Source: Jannaschia seohaensis (GTDB lineage: Bacteria > Pseudomonadota > Alphaproteobacteria > Rhodobacterales > Rhodobacteraceae). Taken from it: a stretch of DNA of 64,000 nt. Made by a program: the position numbers and the translations under genes. The notes beneath the pieces were generated by a model. That model was not told the DNA's origin. It saw nothing but the letters and a program-made list of their open reading frames with translations, and did not search any database. The first letter of the stretch is position 1; each line of letters opens with the position of its first letter. Location of the stretch: the NCBI RefSeq assembly GCF_900116765.1, contig NZ_UETC01000014.1, forward strand, positions 1 to 64,000, written 5' to 3'. Of this stretch, positions 1 through 7,984 are shown piece by piece.

Positions 1-92
1 GCCTCGGCGTATTTTGCGATGGCGGAGCTCGACCGCCGGTCGAAGTGATGGTGGATTTCATCGAGGCGCATCGTGATGCGCATGGGGTCGAG
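1..92 (+). mobile_element. IS3-family transposase remnant (orfA 3' end and orfB start)
   Basis: The first 48 bases read in frame as the end of an IS3-family OrfA (ASAYFAMAELDRRSK, then TGA). An ATG at 48-50 overlaps that stop and opens a second frame, MVDFIEAHRDAHGVE, which is the usual start of the IS3 OrfB integrase. The overlapping orfA/orfB layout is the family norm. Similarity ends near base 92: the expected continuation of OrfB and its DDE domain are absent, so this is a truncated copy. The 5' part lies outside the window. From 93 to 378 I see no gene and no second IS end. Confidence 0.7.
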
Positions 93-378
93 GCGCGCGT
101 TCGTCGCGCCCCTTTCGCGCGCGATCTCGATCAAAGGGCCGTTTTACCGCGCCGGGCTGGCGCGAGGCGACGATGCTGGCATCTTCGGTCATAAGCGTAA
201 CGCTCCCTCGGGAGGTTGTGGCAGAGTTCATCACCCGCCTCGATACGCCGCCTACTCAACCCTTATCATCCCTCCTCGGCCCTAGCTCTCGTTTGGCGGA
301 GGAGGCCCAGGCCATTGGGTACGCATTCTCAAGGCCCTGGCCGATCCAGGCGGCCCACCCGGGCCACGTTCCCTTCGC

Positions 379-3114
379 TCAGCTCTCCGCAAAGACCTCG
401 TCAATCATTTGTGCGTAGCGTGCCGCCGAGCCGGGCATCTCTCCTCCGAGCGGGGGGCGGGACCGCGGCGCGCGCGCCAGGACCGCGCGCACCCGATCCA
501 CGAAGTCCTGCCGGTCAGAGGCGACCTGGACATCCTCATGCTCCGACATCCCCGAGACCTCGGTGGTCACGACGGGCAGGTTGTAGGCGCGGTACATCTC
601 CAGCTTGAGCGGGTTCATGAACCGTGAGACCTCGTCGTCGAGATGCGGGATGATCGCCACGTCGCAGCGCAGGCACAGCGAGGCGGTCTGAAGCTCTGTG
701 AGCGCGCCCCAGTAGACCACGTTGTTGTTGTCTTTCAGCGCCGCCTCGATCTGCGCCGTGGCGCGACGGCCGCTGCCCGCTATGTGTAGCCGCGCGCCGT
801 CCAGCATCGCGCTCAGCATCTCTATGAGCTTCCAGTCGATCCGGTCGTTCAGATTGCCGCTGTAGAAGATATCGGCGGGGCCCTCAGTCCTGAGAGCGGG
901 CATAGGAAGCGACAGCGCGTCGTCCGGCACCTGATACCAGTTGGGGATCACCGAGAGGCGCGCACCAACCTCGGGGGGCACGAAGCCCGCATCGGAGAAG
1001 AAGGTCCGGTTGTTCTCGGAGTTGAACACCGTCCGCCGCGACGACCGCAGCAGGGCAGCGTATTGCATCACGCTGTCGGCATGGGTGTTGGTCTGCCAGG
1101 AGAAGTGGTTGTCGACCACGTCCGCGATCACTCGATAATCGTCGAGGATGCGGGCGATGTGCTTGTACATCCTGATGATCGGAAACAGGATCATCACCCC
1201 GTTGTCGGGGAAGATCCGCTCCTCCATGAGGTAGTCCGAGAACCTGTCCTCGACCTCCGAAAGTCTGGAGCACGAGATGCTGTGATACTCCACGCCGTCG
1301 GTGCCGAACGGCCTGCGCCGGTCCTTGTCACGCATGGCCTGCGCCTGGATGTGGAAGTCTGAGTTGAACTCCCCGCGGCCCGCAAGGAGGCTCTCAGCGG
1401 TGGTGTTGTGGCTCAGTTCCAGCACGATAACCCGAGCGGCGGGATCAGTTCGCTTGTAGGAGCGCGCGATCTGGTCGATGCGGCGCCCGTAGATCCCTGC
1501 ATCGGTCTGCTTCCAGATCAGCAGCACCGTCTTTCGCAGCGGGCCGCGCGTGGGTGTGTCATTGACGGCGAGCGTGTGCAGAAGCTCGGTGCCCCCGCGC
1601 GCTGCCTCCGAACCAGCGACGCGCTCGAAGACCTCCGAGGCTCCCTCCACCGAGAAGTCGCGGGGCAGCGTCGGCGGCGTCTTGCGCGAGAGCGCGGCCC
1701 CGAGCTGCTGGGTGAAGTCCTGCGGTGAGAACAGGTAGACCCCGTCGATCCCCGCGAGATCGGCCACGCTTTCGGAGCGGGGCACGAGCACCGGCTTGCC
1801 ATGGGCCAGCCCATCCCCGATTTTGGAAGAAATCTGGTAGGTCTGGACCGCGGCGTCGTCGGCGCTGGTCGGATAGCCGGTCAGCACTGCGTCGAAGGTC
1901 GCGATGTTGCGGGAGAGCTCATCATAGGGGATCGTACCCTTGGTCGTCGCACCGAGCTCCTCCAGGGTCTGGCGCAGCGCCGGGGGATTATAGGTCCCAT
2001 AGATGTGGAGCGCGATCTTGCGCCCTGTCCGCCAGCTGAAGTGCTTGATCGCGCGAGCGGCTTCGATCAGGCCCTTATGCGGGCGCACCGTGCCGATGAA
2101 GCCGACTGTCGCGAAGACCTCCTCCTCCGCCTCCTCGGGCATGGCGGGCGCGTTGCTATCTTCGGCGGCGGCCGCCACGCTCTCCTCGGAGTCTGGCGCC
2201 GTCTCTGGTGGCTGCGGCGCGGGCTCGGGCGGCGGCAGGTCGGAGATGTCGACCTCGCGGCGCGCGTGGCGCACCAGCTCGGCGCCGCGCTCCTGCGCCA
2301 GGGTGGCGCTGGCGGCGGTATGGCAGGCGAACTCGCGCGACAGCACCTCGGTGAGCGGGGTCGTCAGCCGCCCGTAGAAGCGCAGTCGCGCGGCGTTGCT
2401 CGACGAGAAATGCGCTTCGTTGTCGTCATGGTCGACGATGACACGGGTGTTTTCGCCAATCAGTTGGCTGGCTAGTTCGAAGGCGGGCAGGCGTTCCTTA
2501 CTGATCCAGACCGTGTCGAACACGACCCCGCGGGCGCGCAGCGCGCGGTGGAAGACGTGCCGCTCGACCCATGGAATCGCCAGCAGGGTGATGTTCTCGC
2601 GCAGTAGCGGCTCCCATATGCGGGTCCCAAACTCTTCGAACTGATAGGTGATCAGCACGGTGGGCCGGGTCTCGCGGGCGATGTCGTAGAGCACCTTGGC
2701 CCGCCCGATCGGGTTGTGTCCGCCCTCCCAGCAGACGATCGCCGTTGCGCCGGGTTCGCGCGAGAGGCGCGCGACCTGGTTCAACTGGCTCAGGACGTTC
2801 TGGGCGAGTTTGGTGGCCTGGGCGATTTTTTCGGCTATCTTGAGCAGGCGGCCGCCGTCGAACCCGAAGAGTTCGACCCGCTCGCCGGGGGCGATCCGCG
2901 AGATTAGGAACTCGAAGCCGCTGTTGGGATGCAGGCCCGTCACTTCTTCGACATCGGGGCGGGGTTGGCCGTGAGCCTGCGGAAAGGCGTAGCGGCCGCC
3001 TATCAGCAGCACGGGCGTCACGTTTCCGGTTACCGAGGATATCCAGCCGATGATCCGGTCCTCGCCGATGGCTTCAATACGTCCGTCGACCGAGTTCTCG
3101 ATAAATTTCTTCAA
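379..3114 (-). CDS. tandem two-module GT-B glycosyltransferase
   Basis: This 911-residue protein probably transfers sugars during surface polysaccharide synthesis at the cytoplasmic face of the membrane. Residues 1-100 form a beta-rich domain with GWISS and FGFDGG motifs, of the kind found at the front of large polysaccharide glycosyltransferases. Residues 105-290 and 335-510 look like one GT-B enzyme split by a Pro/Glu-rich acidic linker (about 293-335); FIGTVRPHKG and the later PVLVPRSES region are typical of GT4. Residues 525-880 form a second GT-B unit with YSGNLNDRIDW, HIAGSG and IIPHLDDEVS. The ATG overlaps the preceding gene by 4 bp, suggesting translational coupling. Donor and acceptor sugars cannot be read from the sequence. 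Confidence 0.85.
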   Translation of the reverse strand: MKKFIENSVDGRIEAIGEDRIIGWISSVTGNVTPVLLIGGRYAFPQAHGQPRPDVEEVTGLHPNSGFEFLISRIAPGERVELFGFDGGRLLKIAEKIAQATKLAQNVLSQLNQVARLSREPGATAIVCWEGGHNPIGRAKVLYDIARETRPTVLITYQFEEFGTRIWEPLLRENITLLAIPWVERHVFHRALRARGVVFDTVWISKERLPAFELASQLIGENTRVIVDHDDNEAHFSSSNAARLRFYGRLTTPLTEVLSREFACHTAASATLAQERGAELVRHARREVDISDLPPPEPAPQPPETAPDSEESVAAAAEDSNAPAMPEEAEEEVFATVGFIGTVRPHKGLIEAARAIKHFSWRTGRKIALHIYGTYNPPALRQTLEELGATTKGTIPYDELSRNIATFDAVLTGYPTSADDAAVQTYQISSKIGDGLAHGKPVLVPRSESVADLAGIDGVYLFSPQDFTQQLGAALSRKTPPTLPRDFSVEGASEVFERVAGSEAARGGTELLHTLAVNDTPTRGPLRKTVLLIWKQTDAGIYGRRIDQIARSYKRTDPAARVIVLELSHNTTAESLLAGRGEFNSDFHIQAQAMRDKDRRRPFGTDGVEYHSISCSRLSEVEDRFSDYLMEERIFPDNGVMILFPIIRMYKHIARILDDYRVIADVVDNHFSWQTNTHADSVMQYAALLRSSRRTVFNSENNRTFFSDAGFVPPEVGARLSVIPNWYQVPDDALSLPMPALRTEGPADIFYSGNLNDRIDWKLIEMLSAMLDGARLHIAGSGRRATAQIEAALKDNNNVVYWGALTELQTASLCLRCDVAIIPHLDDEVSRFMNPLKLEMYRAYNLPVVTTEVSGMSEHEDVQVASDRQDFVDRVRAVLARAPRSRPPLGGEMPGSAARYAQMIDEVFAES

Positions 3115-3797
3115 TTCAATCTACCTTCCGAAGAGCCATTCAACGATCCGGGGCCGGCGGATGCGGGGCGCGCCCACGCTTGGCCCGCGTCCGGGACTAC
3201 GCGGCGGGCTGAGTGGCGGCAACCGCGAAGCGCTGCCTTCGGCCGTGCGCGGGCCTGCATCGCCTCGCATAGGGCCGGGTCGCGGGCGGCGGTTTGGCAC
3301 CTGCCGCCGGAACTGAGTGCGGCGCGCAGCCGGGCGACGGTACTCTTTGATCCGGCGCGGCCCTCGAACATTCGGCGGTCCTCCTCCTCAATCGTGGCCC
3401 GCTTCTGCTCTCGATGGGATTCAAGCATCGTGATGCGCTCCATGACGTCGCGATCGACGGTGTCGGCGCTCTGCTGGTGACACTCGGGCTTGGCGCAGCG
3501 GGTCACGTGGACCCGGCGCTGTTCCGACAGATCGGCGTCGGCGGCGCGAAGGCGCGCGACCTCGGGGCGCAACTCCACGAGTTGACCCTGCGCCGCCGCC
3601 TCCGTGCTGACGCCCAGCGTGACCAAGCTTTGCGGGCGCAGGTCGTCCATCGGCGAGAACAGCGGCGGAAAATCCGCCTGGAACTCGAAAGCGGCGATGC
3701 ATTTCCGACGCCAATCGATTTCGCTGCGCGAGACGGGAAGCATGGTGTCCAGGCTGGGCGGCGAGGCTTCCGGCTTGGGTGCGGTCTTGGGGCTCAT
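3111..3797 (-). CDS. hypothetical coiled-coil protein upstream of glycosyltransferase
   Basis: I do not recognise a family. From the ATG at 3797 the protein has 228 residues; an in-frame ATG further out (3854) is possible. The first 150 residues look coding: a proline-rich start, a W/F-rich stretch, then heptad-like segments (DVMERITMLESHREQKRATI). The last 80 residues are Arg/Ala-rich and could reflect a frameshift or degeneration. Its stop overlaps the start of the tandem glycosyltransferase by 4 bp, which supports a real gene in that operon. It may be a small scaffold or chain-length factor, but this is only inferred from position. Confidence 0.45.
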   Translation of the reverse strand: MSPKTAPKPEASPPSLDTMLPVSRSEIDWRRKCIAAFEFQADFPPLFSPMDDLRPQSLVTLGVSTEAAAQGQLVELRPEVARLRAADADLSEQRRVHVTRCAKPECHQQSADTVDRDVMERITMLESHREQKRATIEEEDRRMFEGRAGSKSTVARLRAALSSGGRCQTAARDPALCEAMQARARPKAALRGCRHSARRVVPDAGQAWARPASAGPGSLNGSSEGRLN

Positions 3798-4185
3798 CTC
3801 GCAGGCTCTCGGGCAGAGGGTCTGGGGCAGCGCCCCTTCGAGGAGCGTGCGCATGTCGAGGCATCATAGACGGATATTATGTCGAGGTGCGCAAGGCCTA
3901 TCTGGGCGCCCATCTGGACCATCACAGGATGCGGACCGAGGGGCGGCGGAGGGGGCCTTGCGCTGGCCCGGCGACCCGGACGAACGGCCCTCTCTAGTGC
4001 CCGCGTTGATGCGGCCGGACCACGCCCGCGCGGCAGTCTTCCGCCCACGGCGGACACGTCGTGGTTGGAGAGCAGCCGATCATGGTCCGCGGCCTGAGCA
4101 GAAACGCCGACCGCGCTCTCCGGTGAGGGCGCGCGTGTCGATCAGGACTTGCCAGAGGAGGCGAGCGCCGGGCCGCTCCGTCTGC
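3798..4185. other. intergenic, no supported gene
   Basis: This 390-base gap separates the pyruvyl transferase stop from the hypothetical coiled-coil gene on the same strand. The open frames here have Arg/Pro/Gly-rich, shadow-like composition. A short plus-strand stretch near 3870-3920 (VRKAYLGAHLDHHRM) resembles the end of an ABC-transporter ATPase but is too short to support a call. I see no clear terminator. Confidence 0.5.
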
Positions 4186-5088
4186 TCAGGCGCTGAACGG
4201 GTCTTGCGTCACGGCTTCGCCCTCGAAGGTCACGTGGGGGAAGTGGTCCCGCATGCTGTGCATGTAGACCCCCGAGATTTTACCGTAGTTATTGTCGAGG
4301 AGGACCGTCTCGATCCCTGCCAGCCCCGCGGCGATGCCGACATGCAGGCGGTTCGTCCTGACCGTCCGTCCAAGCCTGACGAACTCGGCCAGCATCCAGG
4401 CGGCCTTCTCGGCACCTCCGGGCAAGACGCCGAAGCGGAAATAGGTCGAAGCGTCGAAGTTCCGCCCCTGGCGCTTGACCGTCCCTTCGGCGCCACCGCG
4501 GATGCAGGACAGGTCCTTGCCGCGCAGCGCTTCGGGCGAGATGCCGGCCTTCTCGGCAACCATCTCGGCAAATTCCCCCGCGAAGCCCTCCGCCTGCGCC
4601 TGCGCGTCGAGCAGATCGAGATCAGCATAGAGCCCCAGGTCGTGTCCGAAGTGCACTTGGGCCCGGGCGGCATGACGCCTGGCATGTTCGAAGCTCAACG
4701 CCTCGCGGCAGAACAGGACGGTCTCGGGCGGAAGCTCGGCAAGGAGTTCCTCGTTGCCGCGCACCGAGTGCGGCAGCAGGACGACGCGGTTGGCGCGCCC
4801 GATGGCGGCGCGCATCAGGGTGGCCATGGTGCTGTAGAGCGGGACGAGGTTTCCGCCCCCGCCCAGGAGGATCGTCCGGCCCTCGACCCGCGCTAGGTGC
4901 TGCGGCGCGCTCATGACCTCGTACTCGACGCCGTAAGTCGCCAGCAGCTGGTAGGTCGCCGCGGCGATCAGCGAGTCGCCGGCATTGCCGTGATTGGGGA
5001 CGTAGATCACTGTCTCGCCCGACAGCTCCTTCAGGAGCGCGACGAGATCGGCGTTCTGATCCTCGAAGCGGGAGCGGAGCGCGGTCAT
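4186..5088 (-). CDS. polysaccharide pyruvyl transferase family protein
   Basis: Members of this family add ketal-pyruvate from phosphoenolpyruvate to sugars of exopolysaccharides, giving them negative charge. The 300-residue product has the family hallmarks: an N-terminal YVPNHGNAGDSLIAAATY segment, a glycine loop ILLGGGGNLVPLYS near residue 78, and a C-terminal RLHVGIAAGLAG segment. The ATG at 5088 lies one base after the upstream stop and is preferred over an outer in-frame start at 5118 that would overlap it. It sits between two glycosyltransferases, which fits pyruvylation of the polymer they make. Some relatives are involved in cell-surface glycan synthesis without proven pyruvyl activity. 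Confidence 0.85.
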   Translation of the reverse strand: MTALRSRFEDQNADLVALLKELSGETVIYVPNHGNAGDSLIAAATYQLLATYGVEYEVMSAPQHLARVEGRTILLGGGGNLVPLYSTMATLMRAAIGRANRVVLLPHSVRGNEELLAELPPETVLFCREALSFEHARRHAARAQVHFGHDLGLYADLDLLDAQAQAEGFAGEFAEMVAEKAGISPEALRGKDLSCIRGGAEGTVKRQGRNFDASTYFRFGVLPGGAEKAAWMLAEFVRLGRTVRTNRLHVGIAAGLAGIETVLLDNNYGKISGVYMHSMRDHFPHVTFEGEAVTQDPFSA

Positions 5089-5089
5089 A

Positions 5090-6100
5090 TCACGAGCCCT
5101 GTTCGGATGGCTGCACAAGCGACCATTCGTTGACCTGCTTATCCTCCATACCGGGGCGCGACTTCACGTTCATCCAGATGTCGGCGATGCTGCCGACATC
5201 GATGGCGATGCCGCCGCGTTGCTTGATGAGGGTGCAGTAGCTCTTCGAGAGGATGCCCGCAGCGACGATGTAAATCGTGCCCGGCGCGGGCGGGGCGATC
5301 TCCTCGCAGATCTTCTCGTAGACCTCCGGGTAGTGGCCGATATCGCCGTCCAGGCCCCGGCGGCGCTTGGTCTGGTGAGCGATCGAGGCCTGCATCGGGG
5401 TCAGGTGCTCGGTGACGGCCCCGATGTTGCAGCGCGCCTTCATCAACCCGGCCAGTTCCTCGTAGCAGGTGATGAAGCCGACATGCGGCCGGTCGGCGAG
5501 CAAGGTGAAGTAATGCGGCAGCAGCGAGCGGCTGACCCAGGTCGAGGTCCAGCTAGCCTGCGACAGTCGGGTCAGGTCGTAGCCCTGGCCGAAATAGTTA
5601 TAGACCCCGCGGAAGCCGCATTTGCCGCGAACGTCGTAGGTCTCGCCATAGCCCGAGAAGCTCTTCTCGACCGAGTTGCGCTCGGGCGCGCCGATGCCGT
5701 CGGCCGCCTCGCAGGCCTCGACCACGATCCGGGTGAAGGTCTCCAGTTTGTCGACCATCAGGTCCTTGTTGCCGAAGTAGATGCTGGAGATCTTGGCCAA
5801 GTTGTAGCGCGCCAGATCGGGATAGATCCCGAGGCTGGAGAACAGGACGTTGCCGTCGGCATCGCCCAGCCGGATGTAAGATCCGGGCTCGCCCTTGTCG
5901 GCCTTCTCCTGGATCTCCTTGAGATAGGCCACGCCGCTCTGCGCGTTGGGGATCACCGCTCGGCAGGCGGCGTGGACGCGATCGACCTGGGCGAGCGTCT
6001 CATCCAGGTCGATCTCCTTTGAATAGGAGAAGAATTGCTCGGCTGCCTTTTCGGGCGGCGGGCCCCAGAGGCCGGTCCCGAGACCATAGCTGTTTGTCAA
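5090..6100 (-). CDS. GT-D fold glycosyltransferase-like protein
   Basis: The 336-residue protein resembles GT-D-type glycosyltransferases, which act on polysaccharide or glycoprotein acceptors in the cytoplasm. Supporting motifs are SYIRLGDADGNVLF near residue 75 (the D-A-D could bind metal and nucleotide sugar) and a C-terminal GGIAIDVGSIADIWMN block near residue 300, which is common in GT-D proteins. Translation starts at TTG (6098-6100): a strong GGGAGGAG Shine-Dalgarno at 6108-6115 sits 7 bases upstream and no ATG fits. It is the first gene of the polysaccharide group, one base ahead of the pyruvyl transferase. Substrate unknown. Confidence 0.75.
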   Translation of the reverse strand: MTNSYGLGTGLWGPPPEKAAEQFFSYSKEIDLDETLAQVDRVHAACRAVIPNAQSGVAYLKEIQEKADKGEPGSYIRLGDADGNVLFSSLGIYPDLARYNLAKISSIYFGNKDLMVDKLETFTRIVVEACEAADGIGAPERNSVEKSFSGYGETYDVRGKCGFRGVYNYFGQGYDLTRLSQASWTSTWVSRSLLPHYFTLLADRPHVGFITCYEELAGLMKARCNIGAVTEHLTPMQASIAHQTKRRRGLDGDIGHYPEVYEKICEEIAPPAPGTIYIVAAGILSKSYCTLIKQRGGIAIDVGSIADIWMNVKSRPGMEDKQVNEWSLVQPSEQGS

Positions 6101-6120
6101 CTGGTTTCTCCTCCCTGGAG

Positions 6121-7020
6121 GTGTGAAACGTAGGCTCAGACGGGTTGCGCCGTCATTCCCGCATGCCGCGGCCGGAAGAAGGCGGTCGTTCCCGCCCCTC
6201 CCCGGAGGCGTGGCGCGCGCGACACAACGGAAATGTCGCCCGGTAAGGCTCCACCCGATCGGGGGCCGGCCACGTCTGCCTAAGTTTCAAGGGTTTGTTC
6301 CGTTCGTAGAGGGTGCCTCGACTGCGCGGACACTGGCGTATTGCGGATATGGGGTCAAGTGGCCCCCCCGGGGGGGCGGAGGGCCCTGTCAGAAGGGTGT
6401 CCCGACGCCTTCGGGGACGCGACGCAGGAGGTGGGCGACCCGCTCGGCGAGCGCGCGGGGGCGGTCGCCGAGCGGCCCGGCAGGGACGTGGACCCACTGG
6501 CCGGAGACGTCCAGCACTGAGATCTCGGCGGCCGCAGGCAGGCCGACGATCAGGCTGTGGCTGAAGCGTCCGTCGAAGGCCGTGTGCACATAGGCGCGTA
6601 GGAGCAGGTTCGCGAAGGGCCGGTGCGCGCCGGTCTGCGGGGATCGACTTAGCCGGGAAGGGCTTGACCTCGGCGCTTTCGTCCGACCGCAGAGCGGGCA
6701 GGCACCCGTGATTCTGGTCTCGAGCGCGGCCGGCGGCGGCGGCATTCGCATCCGCACACAACCGCCCCCGTTCGCCGTGCGGGTCAGCCGAGTGTCGACC
6801 CGGACGGGCGACCCGCCCGGACCGGGCCTCAACTCGGTGGGCAGCCCGTCCTCCAGGACGATCTCGCTCTCGGCGGGACACCGGCCCCTGCGTGCGGGTC
6901 GTGCGGCTTGAGGGGGCCGAATTCTGTTTGACCATCCCTCGGACCGATGTCGGGGGAGGGGGCGCCGGGGTCCAGGAGCGCGTGTTGCATCGTCGAAACC
7001 CGATCTATACGAGTCGGCCC
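6121..7020. other. intergenic 0.9 kb with a possible degenerate minus-strand gene
   Basis: No gene is clearly supported. A minus-strand open frame (6389-6832, 147 codons) has a C-terminal half that looks protein-like (AYVHTAFDGRFSHSLIVGL, then a WVHVPAGP segment) behind an Arg/Pro-rich first half. It could be the remnant of a longer gene. Just past its stop is a 16-bp perfect GC palindrome, seven C then seven G flanked by G and C (6362-6377), which could end transcription or simply be a G/C run. The promoter of the polysaccharide genes should lie near 6120-6200. Confidence 0.4.
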
Positions 7021-7686
7021 ATGCCGTTCTTTCGCTCGGGCGATAAGCTCATATACTTCATACACGTACCGAAATGCGCTGGGACGTCGGTCGAGTTCTA
7101 TCTGGCCGAGCGGTTCGGACCGCTGGCTTTCAAGGACTCGGAGCACTACCGCCGCCCCGAACGCGAGCGATGGTCCAAGAGCTCGCCGCAACACGTCTTG
7201 CTGCCCGATCTGACCCGGCTCGTCCCGCTCGAGATGTTCGACGCGATGTTCGCGGTGGTGCGCCACCCGGTCGACCGCATGGCCTCGGCCTATCTCTTCA
7301 AACGCGAGGTCGAGCGCCAGGTCCCGCCCGAAATGAGCTTCGATGCCTGGCTCGATGGGCTTGAGGCCGTGCGCGCGGAGGATCCCTACGCCCTCGATAA
7401 CCATGTCTGCGCGGCCGTGGAGTTCGTGCCCGAGGAGGGGGCTGCGGTCTTCCGCCTCGAGGATGGTCTCGGCGCGCTGGTCGAATGGCTCGACACGCAG
7501 GTTGGCTCGGCCGACGGGCCGCGCGAGATCGGGCACAAGCAGAACCGCGCCAACTGGTACGCCCGCCGCAACAAGCCCACCGCGGAGTTCTCTGTCGGCC
7601 CCGAGGCACGTGCGCGTATCCGCGAGATGTACGCCCTAGACTTCGAGCGCTTCGGCTATGGGATCGACGACGAAACCGCCTACTGA
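7021..7686 (+). CDS. sulfotransferase family protein
   Basis: It probably transfers sulfate from PAPS to a carbohydrate or other cell-surface acceptor. The 221-residue protein carries the 5'-phosphosulfate loop IHVPKCAGTS at residues 14-23, and VVRHPVDRMASAY near residues 79-91, where R81 and S89 match the 3'-phosphate site. A start at 7021 (MPFFRSGDK) places the first loop at the usual distance; an outer in-frame start at 6892 would add an Arg/Gly-rich tail not expected in the family. It lies divergently beside the polysaccharide group, so the product could be decorated with sulfate as well as pyruvate; that link is inference. Confidence 0.85.
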   Translation: MPFFRSGDKLIYFIHVPKCAGTSVEFYLAERFGPLAFKDSEHYRRPERERWSKSSPQHVLLPDLTRLVPLEMFDAMFAVVRHPVDRMASAYLFKREVERQVPPEMSFDAWLDGLEAVRAEDPYALDNHVCAAVEFVPEEGAAVFRLEDGLGALVEWLDTQVGSADGPREIGHKQNRANWYARRNKPTAEFSVGPEARARIREMYALDFERFGYGIDDETAY

Positions 7687-7984
7687 GAGCGCCGATCAAG
7701 ATCTCGATTGGGGCATTTGGTGGTATCGCCTTTGTCCTTCCTGAGGCCGCCCTGAGTATCACGGTGGGCGCATGATCTGACGGCTCGACTGCTTTGGGTT
7801 GAGCTGCCGCTGACCATTACGCTCAAAAGGTATCCCTCGGATGGGGGCGTGACAAAGGTTGGCGGAGCGACTGCAATCCGGCATGCTCGGGCGCGGCAGT
7901 CGATCCGCTTTCGCGGCTAGGTTTCCTGTTTGGGTGTGCTGGCGATAGCACGGTCGGGTTGATGCGCGGGTTCGGACTTCGCGG

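Noticed and set aside
3855-3920. Short ABC-transporter-like phrase (VRKAYLGAHLDHHRM)
   Set aside because: About 15 residues of weak resemblance, with no upstream domain; insufficient for a pseudogene call.
6389-6832. 147-codon minus-strand frame as a gene
   Set aside because: Only the C-terminal half looks protein-like; no family motif or ribosome site, so it is described as a possible remnant.
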